In this document: positions 44,252 to 53,347 of the stretch, piece by piece
Layout of the letters: each line of letters opens with the position of its first letter
Position numbering within the stretch: position 1 is the first letter of the stretch
Origin: Nitrosopumilus sp. LS_AOA
GTDB lineage: Archaea; Thermoproteota; Nitrososphaeria; Nitrososphaerales; Nitrosopumilaceae
NCBI GenBank assembly: GCA_001543015.1
Contig: LFLC01000032.1
Span: 1 to 62,388, forward strand
Reading direction: 5' to 3'
DNA length: 62,388 bases
The notes under the pieces: generated by a model
What the model was told of the DNA's origin: nothing
Seen by the model: only the letters and a program-made list of their open reading frames with translations
Database searches by the model: none
Made by a program: the position numbers and the translations under genes

Positions 44252-44662
44252 TTGACTAACTTCAAACTCACAATTTCAGATATAAAGGGAAAATCTATTT
44301 CCAAAGAACTCAAAGACAGTGATGCAAATCCATTATTGGGATTGCAATTAGGAAATGAAACTGATGCTACCATTGTAGGATTATCTGGAAAATTAAAACT
44401 CACTGGAGGAAGTGACAAGTCTGGTGTTCCAATGAGATCTGATATTCATGGTGCAGCAAGAAAACGTGTTTTACTTTCTAAAGGAGTAGGTTTGCAAGCA
44501 GCAGAAACTGGACAAAGAATAAGAAAACTAATGCGTGGAAATACAATTTCTGAAGAAATCTATCAAGTAAATTGTAAATTTGATGGAGAATTACCTGTTG
44601 AAGCACCTGCAGAAGATGCAAAAGAATCAACAGATAAAAAAACTAAAGATAAAAAAGAATAA
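44252..44662 (+). CDS. rps6e: Ribosomal protein S6e
   Basis: 136 residues with a TTG start. LTISDIKGKSISKEL, LLGLQLGNETDATIVGL, GGSDKSGVPMRSDIHGAARKR and GLQAAETGQRIRKLMRGNTI are S6e signatures. The C-terminal tail is Lys/Glu-rich (ESTDKKTKDKKE). A 30S subunit protein of archaea and eukaryotes. It is followed 31 bp later by aIF2 gamma, a gene order common in archaea. Confidence 0.95.
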   Translation: MTNFKLTISDIKGKSISKELKDSDANPLLGLQLGNETDATIVGLSGKLKLTGGSDKSGVPMRSDIHGAARKRVLLSKGVGLQAAETGQRIRKLMRGNTISEEIYQVNCKFDGELPVEAPAEDAKESTDKKTKDKKE

Positions 44663-44693
44663 CTTAACATATACCGATTCTACATTTTGACTC

Positions 44694-45956
44694 ATGCATT
44701 GGAGAGAAACTCTTCCTGATTGGTACATCAAAAAATATGGTTATCAACCATGTGTTAACATTGGAACTTCAGGACATGTAGATCATGGAAAAACAACACT
44801 CATTCAAGCATTATCTGGTTCATGGACTAGTGTACATAGTCAAGAACTAAAACGAGGAATTACAATTCGTGTTGGATATTCTGATGCTGCATTTTACAAG
44901 TGTACAAGCTGTGAAGAACCATTAGGATTTTCTACAACTCCAAAATGTAATAACTGTGGACAAGAAAGTGAATTATCTAGAGTTGTCAGTTTTGTAGATA
45001 GTCCTGGCCACGAAAGTTTGATGGCAAATATGCTTTCAGGTTCTGCATTAATGGATGGTGCACTATTACTAGTTGCAGCAAATGAAAAAGTTCCAAAACC
45101 TCAAACAAAAGAACATCTTTTAGCTCTTCAAACTCTTGATATTCAACAAATAGTTGTAGTTCAGAATAAGGTCGATTTAATTTCATATGAGGAAGCATTA
45201 ACAAACTATCAAGATATTACTAAATTTGTTAAAGGAACACATGCAGCAAAAGCACCAATCATTCCAATTTCTGCCCAATCTGGTTTGAATGTTGATGCAT
45301 TAATTGGTTCAATTGAATCAACAATCAAAACACCAATCAGAGATGAGAAAAAAGATACCGTAATGCATGTTTTACGTTCTTTTGATGTAAATAAACCAGG
45401 TACAAAATTAAAAAATATCAAAGGTGGAGTAATTGGTGGAAGTTTAACTCAAGGAATTTTTAAAGTTGGAGATGAGATTGAGATTAAACCAGGAATAGTA
45501 AATGAGAAAAAGAAAATCTATGAACCTATATTGACAGAAATTACATCATTAGGAACTGCTGCAGGAATAGTTGAATCAGTAAAACCTGGTGGTTTAGTAG
45601 CTATTGGAACAAAACTTGATCCATCAATGACTAGAAGTGATTCTTTTATTGGTTCAGTAATTGGAAAACCAGGTACATTACCTGAAAATTCATCTCTGAT
45701 AAAATTAGAAACAAGCTTGTTTGATTCAGCAGTTGGAATTACTGAGGATATCAAAGTTCAACCAATAAAATCTGGAGAACTACTTCGATTAAACATTGGA
45801 ACTGCTCCTGTATTAGGAAAAGTTGTAAAAATTAAATCAAAATCAGTTGAGATTGAACTTAGAAGACCTGCATGTATCTTTGAAAATGGTAATGTAGCAC
45901 TTAGCAGAAGAATAGATGAGCGATGGAGATTAATTGGTGCAGGAATAGTTGGTTGA
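44694..45956 (+). CDS. Translation initiation factor aIF2 gamma subunit
   Basis: 420 residues. G1 NIGTSGHVDHGKTTLIQAL, switch region KRGITIRVGYSDA, zinc ribbon CTSCEEPL...CNNCG, G3 VDSPGHESLMANML, G4 VVQNKVDLI and a C-terminal pair of beta barrels. It is the GTPase that carries initiator Met-tRNA to the small subunit with aIF2 alpha (49168) and beta (not in the window). It overlaps the PIN-domain gene by 8 bp. Confidence 0.96.
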   Translation: MHWRETLPDWYIKKYGYQPCVNIGTSGHVDHGKTTLIQALSGSWTSVHSQELKRGITIRVGYSDAAFYKCTSCEEPLGFSTTPKCNNCGQESELSRVVSFVDSPGHESLMANMLSGSALMDGALLLVAANEKVPKPQTKEHLLALQTLDIQQIVVVQNKVDLISYEEALTNYQDITKFVKGTHAAKAPIIPISAQSGLNVDALIGSIESTIKTPIRDEKKDTVMHVLRSFDVNKPGTKLKNIKGGVIGGSLTQGIFKVGDEIEIKPGIVNEKKKIYEPILTEITSLGTAAGIVESVKPGGLVAIGTKLDPSMTRSDSFIGSVIGKPGTLPENSSLIKLETSLFDSAVGITEDIKVQPIKSGELLRLNIGTAPVLGKVVKIKSKSVEIELRRPACIFENGNVALSRRIDERWRLIGAGIVG

Positions 45957-46317
45957 AGTAATATGCGATACTAGTTTTTTAATTCATTTAGCAACTAGAC
46001 GAATCAAAAATATAGATAATTTGGATACAGAAATAGGCTCAATTTCATTTGTTGTTCCTGAAGTTGTAAAAAATGAATTAATTAGACTACAAAATAATCC
46101 AGAAAAAAAGCAAGAAATAGAAACAACTTTGAATTATATAAAAAAGCTAAAATCAATTCCTATTCAAGGAAATTTTGCAGATAAAGAATTGATAGAATAT
46201 GTGAAAAATAACAGATCTATTATAGGCACAATGGATAAAGTATTGAAAAAACAGATTAAACAAGAAGGCAGTTCTATTCTTTCTTTTTCACAAGATAAAA
46301 TTATCTTGGAATCTTAG
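45949..46317 (+). CDS. PIN-domain protein (Utp24/Fcf1-like)
   Basis: 122 residues with a TTG start inside the end of the aIF2 gamma gene. VICDTSFLIHLATRR holds the first catalytic Asp; FVVPEVVKNELIRLQ the Glu; and IIGTMDKVLKKQIKQEG the later acidic residue, seen as TMD rather than TxDxxL. This gene follows aIF2 gamma in many archaea. It is a likely RNA-cleaving or rRNA-processing nuclease, and not an obvious toxin because no antitoxin gene is adjacent. Confidence 0.82.
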   Translation: MVEVICDTSFLIHLATRRIKNIDNLDTEIGSISFVVPEVVKNELIRLQNNPEKKQEIETTLNYIKKLKSIPIQGNFADKELIEYVKNNRSIIGTMDKVLKKQIKQEGSSILSFSQDKIILES

Positions 46318-46356
46318 AAAAATTTAACTTTGGGACTTTTTTTATTAATAATTAAC

Positions 46357-46803
46357 ATGATTTTACAAAGTCTTGCTTTTGAAAATGGTGGAACCATACC
46401 AAAAAAATATGGATATAAAAATGGAAATATTAGCATTCCATTAAAAATTTCTGAAATTTCAGAAGGAACAAAATCTTTAGTTTTGATAATGGATGATCCT
46501 GATGCAATGGGTGTAGTTGGAAAAGTTTGGGTACATTGGGTTTTGTGGAATATTTCTCCAAATACAAAAGAAATTTCAGAAAATTCAATCCCTGAAGATT
46601 CTATTGAAGGAAAAACTGATTTTGGTGAAATTGGTTATGGTGGACCAGCACCACCTGACAAAGAACATACTTACATTTTCAAGCTTTACGCTTTAGACAT
46701 ATCACTAAATCTAAAACAAGATTCTACAAAAATTGAAGTAGAAGAATCAATGAAAGGCCATATTATTACTGAAACAAAACTCGAAGGAAAGTTTGCACCA
46801 TAA
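46357..46803 (+). CDS. PEBP/YbhB-YbcL family protein
   Basis: 148 residues from the ATG at 46357 (MILQSLAFENGGTIPKKYG). The TTG at 46330 is in frame but adds a hydrophobic stretch unlike the family. PEBP motifs: LVLIMDDPDAMG, VWVHWVLWNI, GYGGPAPPDKEHTYIFKLYALD. Members bind phosphorylated or anionic ligands. The cellular role in archaea is unknown. Confidence 0.88.
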   Translation: MILQSLAFENGGTIPKKYGYKNGNISIPLKISEISEGTKSLVLIMDDPDAMGVVGKVWVHWVLWNISPNTKEISENSIPEDSIEGKTDFGEIGYGGPAPPDKEHTYIFKLYALDISLNLKQDSTKIEVEESMKGHIITETKLEGKFAP

Positions 46804-46875
46804 TATTAGTTAATTTTTAGTTTAAGGATTATTTTTTCAAAAAGAGTAATAAATACAGATAATTTATGAAAAATA

Positions 46876-49002
46876 TTGAATTCAAATTCTAGTTTATTTT
46901 CAATTGGAAATTTCAATTTAAAACTAAATCATCTTTTGATTATTGGTATTCTTTCAATAGCTTTTTCTACATCATTTTTGATTAGATCTCAACCTGCAGA
47001 TTATGGTTGGGAATTAAATGAGTTTGATCCTTTTTTCAATTATCGAGCAACTCAATACATTGTAGATAATGGAATTGATGCATATTTCCAGTGGAATGAT
47101 GAATTAAGCTGGTATCCACATGGACGAGATGTTTCTCAATCTTCTCAAATCATGCTGCATCTTACAGCTGCAACTACATATTGGATTTTTGGTTCTGGTG
47201 GAAGTCTATATGATTTTACTATATTATTTCCAGTAATTGTTGGTTCTTTAACTGGAATAGCAATTTTTGCATTGGTTAGAGTTATTGGAGGAACCACTGC
47301 TGGTTTATTTGCAGCTTTATTTTTTTCAGTCTCAATACCAATTATAATCCGTGGTCAAATTGGTTGGTTTAAATCAGAACCTCTTGGATTATTTTTTGGA
47401 ATTATAACATTATATTTATTTTTGAGTGGATTACAATCAAACAATTTTAAAATTGCAGCATCCAAATTAATTTTATCTGGAATTTTATTAGGATTTAGTT
47501 TTGCATCTTGGGGTGGAACTCAATTTTTTGTAATTCCTATTGGTCTTTTTATAATGACATTACCATTTTTTAGAAATGACAATAAATTTTTATTTTGGTC
47601 TGTTCCATTATTCGTAATTTCTGTTTTAATAACTGCTATTAGTTTTGAAAGACCAGGTATACAATTTCTAACAAATATTGGTGGAATGGGATTAATAATA
47701 GCTACAAGTATTTTGCTAATTTTATTAACTGTTAAAACACTCAGTAACAAAAATGTAACCAGAAATATGTTATTTTGTCTGTTAGCTATTTGCTTAATTT
47801 CTACATCAATTTTTTTCCTTGGTTCAGAATTTTTACCTTCTGCAAGTTTTAGATATCTAAATGCAATTAATCCATTTTTAACAACTACGGATCCACTTGT
47901 AGATTCAGTTTCTGAACATGCAACTACAACAATTTCACAATCTTTCTTATTTCATTCAATATTGATGATTTTTGCAGGAATAGGAATTTGGTTAATTTTA
48001 AAAAATTCTAAAACAAAATATTCCATTAAAAATGAGATGGTAGCTTTTTCATTAATAATTGGTTTAACTGGAGTTTATATCAGTTCAACATTTGTTCGAC
48101 TCGAAGTATTTGCTTCTTTATCTGTAATTATTTTATCTTCATTAGGATTATCTATAATAATCAAAGAATTTTTCTTAAATAAAAAAGAAACGAAAAAATT
48201 AAAAAATTCACTAATTAAATTTTCTTTTGTATTTGGAATGATTATTTTATTAATTGTTCCGTTAGTTTTTCCTATTCAAGGAAATGTTTTTTCTATAAGT
48301 GATAATCCCCCCACTATAATGAATGGTGGGAGCATATTTCAGATAAGTACAACTGATTGGCTTGACTCTATGGAATGGATAAAAAATAATACATCAGAAG
48401 ATGCAGTTATTGGTGCTTGGTGGGATTATGGATATTGGATTCAAACAAAAGCAGATCGAGCATCTTTAGCTGATAATTCAACTCTTAGTACTGCTATAAT
48501 AAAAAAAATAGCCGAACTACTTCTTAATTCTCCTGAACAAGGGTGGCAAATTTTACGTCAAATGGAATCTGATTACTTTGTAATTTTTGTTGCAGGTCAA
48601 AGATTAGCAGTAGATGATAATGATCGAGCACTTTATTTATTACATGGTGGTGGTGACGAATCAAAAAAACAATGGTTCATGCGAATTGCTGAAGAACCAT
48701 TAGCAAAATATTTGCATTCAGATGGAGTTAGTGGAACAGATTATTTTTGGAATGAAACACTATTGGGAAAAATGATACCATTTACGCCTTTAGCATATGT
48801 GAATCTTCAAAATAATCAACAATCCCCGATTTATCAACCAGGTTTTTCTCCAATATATGTAAAAGATATTAAATTTCCAATAGATGGAGATGGTCCACTA
48901 AGATTAGTTTACAGTTCTCCAAGTTTTGATGTTGGAAAAGGAGGAAAATTAATTGGAGTATTTGTTTATGAAATCAACCAAAATTATGTTCCATTAAATT
49001 AA
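46876..49002 (+). CDS. aglB: Oligosaccharyltransferase STT3/AglB
   Basis: 708 residues with a TTG start. There are about 13 N-terminal TM helices with the first loop ELNEFDPFFNYRATQYIVD (D-x-[DE]-like metal and lipid site) and GQIGWFKSEPLGLF. The C-terminal soluble domain carries the acceptor-site motif GAWWDYGYWIQTKADRASL near residue 514. It transfers a dolichol-linked glycan to Asn-X-Ser/Thr of exported proteins. The DPM-GtrA, flippase-like and GT-B genes of this window may serve the same pathway. Confidence 0.94.
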   Translation: MNSNSSLFSIGNFNLKLNHLLIIGILSIAFSTSFLIRSQPADYGWELNEFDPFFNYRATQYIVDNGIDAYFQWNDELSWYPHGRDVSQSSQIMLHLTAATTYWIFGSGGSLYDFTILFPVIVGSLTGIAIFALVRVIGGTTAGLFAALFFSVSIPIIIRGQIGWFKSEPLGLFFGIITLYLFLSGLQSNNFKIAASKLILSGILLGFSFASWGGTQFFVIPIGLFIMTLPFFRNDNKFLFWSVPLFVISVLITAISFERPGIQFLTNIGGMGLIIATSILLILLTVKTLSNKNVTRNMLFCLLAICLISTSIFFLGSEFLPSASFRYLNAINPFLTTTDPLVDSVSEHATTTISQSFLFHSILMIFAGIGIWLILKNSKTKYSIKNEMVAFSLIIGLTGVYISSTFVRLEVFASLSVIILSSLGLSIIIKEFFLNKKETKKLKNSLIKFSFVFGMIILLIVPLVFPIQGNVFSISDNPPTIMNGGSIFQISTTDWLDSMEWIKNNTSEDAVIGAWWDYGYWIQTKADRASLADNSTLSTAIIKKIAELLLNSPEQGWQILRQMESDYFVIFVAGQRLAVDDNDRALYLLHGGGDESKKQWFMRIAEEPLAKYLHSDGVSGTDYFWNETLLGKMIPFTPLAYVNLQNNQQSPIYQPGFSPIYVKDIKFPIDGDGPLRLVYSSPSFDVGKGGKLIGVFVYEINQNYVPLN

Positions 49003-49006
49003 ATTT

Positions 49007-49162
49007 CTAATTGTATCTTTCAGCTAATCTATATCTCATGTATTTATCATCCGGTGAAAATTTTGCAGGATGTGCAGAAATTGTATCCTCATGACATCGT
49101 GGACATTTTTCTTTTAGTGTATACTGAAAACATTTGATACATTTTCTTAATTGAAATCTCAT
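49007..49162 (-). CDS. nop10: H/ACA RNP protein Nop10
   Basis: 51 residues, ATG at 49162, stop TAG at 49007-49009. [38 protein letters not shown] and [13 protein letters not shown] match archaeal Nop10, including four zinc cysteines and the C-terminal PAKFSPxDxY linker. It is part of the pseudouridylation RNP with Cbf5, L7Ae and Gar1. It follows aIF2 alpha by 5 bp, the usual archaeal order. It is easy to miss because of its length. Confidence 0.93.
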   Translation of the reverse strand: MRFQLRKCIKCFQYTLKEKCPRCHEDTISAHPAKFSPDDKYMRYRLAERYN

Positions 49163-49167
49163 TTTAG

Positions 49168-49962
49168 TTATCCTCTAGTTTTCTTTGATTCTTCTCTAGT
49201 AAATTTGAATGAGCCTTTTTTCTTTTCTATATTGGTTTGAATTTCAGCAACAATTGGCTTCAATGTTTTTTCAGCCAATTTGAAATCTTCTGATATAAGT
49301 GATAATCTATATTTTGGTGCCCCCAAATATGTAATATCCATTTTAGAATCTTTCTTTAAAACATCTAGTAAGATTTTTTTAATTATTTCAATACCATTTG
49401 ATTTAGTATTTGTAATTTCCATAATTCCTCTTATTTCAACTGATGGTAGTTTAATTTTTGAGCATATTTCATCAATTGCGGTTGCAGTTTTTTTTGCAAG
49501 TTTAAGATCCTTTACAGATTCTATTCCGTTTCTTCCAATTTCAATAAATGCATCATACACTGAATCAAACTTTGAATAAATCATATCTTCTAATTTTTCA
49601 ATTTCTTCATCTGTTAGTTTTGTTTTATCTTGAACATTTTGTAGTAGTGTTTTACCTTTTTCATATTTTTTAACTTCTTTTAGTTTCTGTTTTTTCTGAT
49701 CTTTTGATACTTGTTTTAGTGAAAGATCAATATCTCCTCTTTTGATATTTACTTTTTTTACAAGCAGAACTTTTTTCTCCCCATCTTTTACAAATCTACT
49801 AATTGATCTAATCCAACCTGGAGCAATCTCTGAAATATGTAAAAATCCCTGAATTTCGTCATATTCATCTAATGTAACGTATGCACCATGATCCATTACT
49901 TTAGTCACTGTAGCAAGAATAATCTCTCCTTGTTCAGGCATTTCTTGAATTTCAGTAGACAT
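49168..49962 (-). CDS. Translation initiation factor aIF2 alpha subunit
   Basis: 264 residues. N-terminal S1-type OB domain: [60 protein letters not shown] helical middle and the C-terminal alpha/beta domain ([25 protein letters not shown]) follow. It completes aIF2 with gamma at 44694. It is in an operon with nop10. Confidence 0.95.
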   Translation of the reverse strand: MSTEIQEMPEQGEIILATVTKVMDHGAYVTLDEYDEIQGFLHISEIAPGWIRSISRFVKDGEKKVLLVKKVNIKRGDIDLSLKQVSKDQKKQKLKEVKKYEKGKTLLQNVQDKTKLTDEEIEKLEDMIYSKFDSVYDAFIEIGRNGIESVKDLKLAKKTATAIDEICSKIKLPSVEIRGIMEITNTKSNGIEIIKKILLDVLKKDSKMDITYLGAPKYRLSLISEDFKLAEKTLKPIVAEIQTNIEKKKGSFKFTREESKKTRG

Positions 49963-50003
49963 TTCTTCTAAAACTCTTCACTGTGTAAATTAATGTTTGC
50001 TGG

Positions 50004-50537
50004 TTAGAAATCTATTCCTTTCTTTGCTTTGATACCTTTTTGAAATGGGTGTTTTATCTCTCTCATCTCTGTAACTAAATCAGCTACATCAATTACCTCA
50101 TCTTTGGCATAATTTCCTGTAAGTACAAGATCTACTTTTGATGGTTTTGATTTGATTATATTCAAAACATCATCAACTGAAATTAATTCAAGATTTACAG
50201 CATAATTTATCTCATCTAAAATGACAATATCATAATTTCCTGATTGAATTTTTTCATTACTAATCTTTATTGCTTCTCTAGCAATTTCTTTATGTACTTC
50301 TTTTGAAGTTTTATCATCTATAATTCCTACAAATCCTTTACCTACTGCAATCATTTCAAATTCTGGTTCTAATCTTTTTGATGAATCCATTTCACCATAA
50401 TGCCATGAACCTTTAATGAACTGAATCATACAACTCTTTTTTCCATAACCCGTAGCTCGTAAAGCAATACCTAATGCTGCAGTTGTTTTCCCTTTCCCTT
50501 TTCCAGTATAAACAATGACTAAACCATCATTTTTCAT
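50004..50537 (-). CDS. cobA: Cob(I)yrinic acid a,c-diamide adenosyltransferase (BtuR/CobA type)
   Basis: 177 residues. Walker-like P-loop VYTGKGKGKTTAALGIALRATG; IQFIKGSWHYGE; IVILDEINYAV; VDLVLTGNYA; and the C-terminal HPFQKGIKAKKGIDF are all CobA/BtuR hallmarks. It adds the 5'-deoxyadenosyl ligand to the corrinoid. It is divergent from cbiA across 85 bp, linking it to the cobalamin genes on its right. Confidence 0.93.
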   Translation of the reverse strand: MKNDGLVIVYTGKGKGKTTAALGIALRATGYGKKSCMIQFIKGSWHYGEMDSSKRLEPEFEMIAVGKGFVGIIDDKTSKEVHKEIAREAIKISNEKIQSGNYDIVILDEINYAVNLELISVDDVLNIIKSKPSKVDLVLTGNYAKDEVIDVADLVTEMREIKHPFQKGIKAKKGIDF

Positions 50538-50591
50538 AATTGGTATTCAAATAATCTTACTAAAAACATTGGGCATTACAAAAGACATCAG

Positions 50592-50599
50592 TTTAAATA
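50592..50599 (+). promoter_or_regulatory. TATA-like box of cbiA
   Basis: TTTAAATA begins 31 nt before the TTG start of cbiA at 50623, inside the 85-bp divergent region shared with cobA. The spacing suggests a leaderless cbiA transcript. No B12 riboswitch-like element is seen here. Confidence 0.4.
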
Positions 50600-50622
50600 A
50601 AAAAAATTCCTAGTCATTCAAA

Positions 50623-51975
50623 TTGAAAATTCCTAGAATTGTTTTAGCAGGTGTTACAAGCGGTGTTGGTAAGACATCAATTACATGTGCCATTATTCAT
50701 GCTTTACAAAAAAAAGGTTACTCAGTTCAACCATTTAAGGTAGGACCTGATTATATTGATCCCATTTACCTTTCAAATATTTCAAAACATGATGTATACA
50801 ATTTGGATGTATGGTTAATGGGAAAAAATCAACTTTTGAATAGTTTTATTTCAAATTCAAAATCTGATATCTCTATTATTGAAGGTGTAATGGGATATTA
50901 TGATGGATTTGGTGGTGATTCAAATTATGCTAGTACTCATCATGTAGCTACTATTACAAAATCTCCAGTTCTCCTAGTTTTAGATGCAAGTAAAACTTCA
51001 CGTTCAATTGCTGCAACTGCTTTAGGTTTTCAAAAATTTCATGGGAATTCTAGAATTGTGGGAATTATTCTTAATAAAATAGGTAGTAAAAAACATGAAA
51101 TTTTGTGCAGAACTGCATTAGAAAAATTAAAAATTCCTATAATTGGCGTAATCCCAAAAAATCTATTATTAAATATTGAATCACGACATTTAGGATTAAT
51201 TTCAACATTAGATAGCAAAATCCAAAATAATCAAATTATAAAAATCTCAAAAATTATCTCAAAATCATTAGATATCAATAAAATAATTCAAATTTTAAAA
51301 AAACCAATTGATCTTCCAAAAAAATCAAAAACAATCCCAAAAAAATCAAAAATTACAATTGCAGTTGCTCTTGACACTTCATTTAATTTCTATTATCAAG
51401 ATAATTTGGAGGCATTACATCGTGAAGGTGCAACTTTGAAATTTTTTAGTCCTGTTAAAGATAAAAAAATTCCAAAATGTGATGGGCTATACATTGGTGG
51501 TGGATTTCCTGAAGTATTAGGTAATTTACTTGAAAAAAATCAAACTATGAAAAAAACTATTAAAAAATTATCTGAAAACAATATGCCAATTTATGCTGAA
51601 TGTGGTGGATTGATGTATTTAACAAAATCAATTACATCTCATAATAAAAAACATAAAATGGTTGGATTGTTTGATGCTGAAACTATAATGACAAACAAAA
51701 TGAGACTAAATTATACAAAAGGAACAATTACAAAATCTACTATTTCAGAAAAACTCCACAATTTTCAAGGTCATGAATTTCATTATTCTCAATTAGATTT
51801 AGTCTCATCTGATTCTAAATTTGCATATAATTTAGAAATTGGTGAGGGAATCAAAAAACATCAAGATGGGATGATGGAATACAATACTCTTGCTTCATAC
51901 GGACATCTCTATTTTGATAGTTCAAATTATGCACAAATTTTTGTTAAAAACTGTTTAAAGTATTCAAGAAGCTGA
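50623..51975 (+). CDS. cbiA: Cobyrinate a,c-diamide synthase
   Basis: 450 residues with a TTG start. The N-terminal P-loop VLAGVTSGVGKTSITCAIIHAL, VGPDYIDPIYLSNI and VMGYYDGFGG belong to the dethiobiotin synthetase-like domain. The C-terminal glutaminase domain contains DGLYIGGGFPEVLG, PIYAECGGLMYLT (catalytic Cys) and GHLYF (His). It amidates the a and c side chains using glutamine. The 3' end overlaps cbiC by 12 bp. Confidence 0.94.
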   Translation: MKIPRIVLAGVTSGVGKTSITCAIIHALQKKGYSVQPFKVGPDYIDPIYLSNISKHDVYNLDVWLMGKNQLLNSFISNSKSDISIIEGVMGYYDGFGGDSNYASTHHVATITKSPVLLVLDASKTSRSIAATALGFQKFHGNSRIVGIILNKIGSKKHEILCRTALEKLKIPIIGVIPKNLLLNIESRHLGLISTLDSKIQNNQIIKISKIISKSLDINKIIQILKKPIDLPKKSKTIPKKSKITIAVALDTSFNFYYQDNLEALHREGATLKFFSPVKDKKIPKCDGLYIGGGFPEVLGNLLEKNQTMKKTIKKLSENNMPIYAECGGLMYLTKSITSHNKKHKMVGLFDAETIMTNKMRLNYTKGTITKSTISEKLHNFQGHEFHYSQLDLVSSDSKFAYNLEIGEGIKKHQDGMMEYNTLASYGHLYFDSSNYAQIFVKNCLKYSRS

Positions 51976-52605
51976 TTCTGTTCTAATTAGCTTAAAAATT
52001 GCATTAATTATAGCAGATGCTGATGAACTTCCTCCTTTTCTACCCAAATTAGTGATAAATGGTGTTTCTTCCAACTTTGCTAGTTCCTCCTTAGATTCTG
52101 CAGCACAAATGAATCCTACTGGAATTCCAACAATTAGAGCAGGTTTGACAATTCCCTCTTTTACCATCTTAATTACTTCAATTAATGCAGTAGGAGCATT
52201 TCCAATGACTACAACTCCTCCATCAATATCTGAAATTGCTGTCCTCATTGATACCTGAGAGCGTGTTTTTCCTTCTTTTTTTGCCAAATCCATGATTTCT
52301 GGTTTTGAAATATTACAAATTATATTATTTCCAAAATCTTTCGGGTTTTGTTTGTTAAATCCTCCAATTACGCCATTTACATCAACTACAATACTGCAAC
52401 CATTTTTCAAAGCATTCATGCCGCTTGTAATTGCATCTTTATGAAAAATTATTTTATTTTTATTTGCAAATTCAAAATCTGCAGTTGAATGAATTATTCT
52501 TCTAACAATTGGCCATTCTTTTTCATTATATGTATGTGATCCAATTTCATCTTCAATCATTTGCATGCTTGCATCTTCAATTGATTGACCTTTTTTAGTC
52601 TGCAT
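51964..52605 (-). CDS. cbiC: Cobalt-precorrin-8 methylmutase
   Basis: 213 residues. RRIIHSTADFEFANK with the catalytic His, ITSGMNALKNGCSIVVDVNGV, SMRTAISDIDGGVVVIGNAPTAL and GIPVGFICAAESKEEL are CbiC/CobH signatures. It shifts the C11 methyl to C12 to give cobyrinic acid. It overlaps cbiX by 11 bp as the last gene of the cbiD-cbiG-cbiX-cbiC operon. Confidence 0.94.
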   Translation of the reverse strand: MQTKKGQSIEDASMQMIEDEIGSHTYNEKEWPIVRRIIHSTADFEFANKNKIIFHKDAITSGMNALKNGCSIVVDVNGVIGGFNKQNPKDFGNNIICNISKPEIMDLAKKEGKTRSQVSMRTAISDIDGGVVVIGNAPTALIEVIKMVKEGIVKPALIVGIPVGFICAAESKEELAKLEETPFITNLGRKGGSSSASAIINAIFKLIRTESAS

Positions 52606-53347
52606 CTTCTACCTCTTTTGCTCTTTCAATAATTAAATTAATAATTTTTTGATCTGTTCCTATATGTTTTGTTATGTATGTATTTTTTAGATTAGAATTT
52701 TTTAATGCAGGAATTAAATCAATATTGATATCAGTTTTAACATGTGCACCTTCATGAAGAAAATAAAAAACAATCACTAGAACTTTTGGATTATCTTTTT
52801 CACACTTCTTTACGCCTTCAAAAATACCTGGTTGTTCAATTTCTAACCAACAACGACTTACATTTCTGTATGAATCACTTAACTCATTTACAATATAATC
52901 AAGTGATGTTTGTGCATTAGGATCCTTACTACCATGTCCAATGATCATTACATCTACATCTTTATTTTCAAGAGTTACTTGATTTTCTTTAAGTGTAGTT
53001 GATATTCTATTTTCAACAATTTCTACCAAAGTTTTATGCATGCTCATAGGTTTAGTAATTAAAAATTCTATTTTGGAATTTTTTTGTAATTTTTCAACAT
53101 CAGATATTGCATTTTTTACTTTTCTTCCTGGATACAAAAAATAAGGAATTACTGTTAAGGAATCAATTCCTTCTTTGAGACATTTTGAAATCCCTGCTTC
53201 AATGTATGGTGGTTCTACCTCTAAAAAACAATAATTAGTAATGGCATAATCTCTATTTTTCTTGATTTCTTGACAGATAGTCTCTAATTCCTGTGATGCC
53301 TCTTTTTCTCTACTTCCTCTATCAATAATTAATAATCCTCGCTTCAA
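52595..53347 (-). CDS. cbiX: Sirohydrochlorin cobaltochelatase (long CbiX)
   Basis: 250 residues with a TTG start overlapping the cbiG stop (TTGA). Two tandem chelatase half-domains are seen. The N-terminal half has LIIDRGSREKEASQEL, where Arg replaces the usual His of GHGSR, and VIPYFLYPGRKVKNAI. The C-terminal half has VMIIGHGSKDPNAQTSLDYI and VIVFYFLHEGAHVKTDI with metal-site histidines. Cobalt insertion probably uses the C-terminal half. Early chelation marks the anaerobic cobalamin route. Confidence 0.88.
   Translation of the reverse strand: MKRGLLIIDRGSREKEASQELETICQEIKKNRDYAITNYCFLEVEPPYIEAGISKCLKEGIDSLTVIPYFLYPGRKVKNAISDVEKLQKNSKIEFLITKPMSMHKTLVEIVENRISTTLKENQVTLENKDVDVMIIGHGSKDPNAQTSLDYIVNELSDSYRNVSRCWLEIEQPGIFEGVKKCEKDNPKVLVIVFYFLHEGAHVKTDINIDLIPALKNSNLKNTYITKHIGTDQKIINLIIERAKEVEDAD

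Noticed and set aside
45949-46317. PIN protein as a VapC toxin
   Set aside because: No adjacent antitoxin gene; position after aIF2 gamma is the conserved archaeal housekeeping location.
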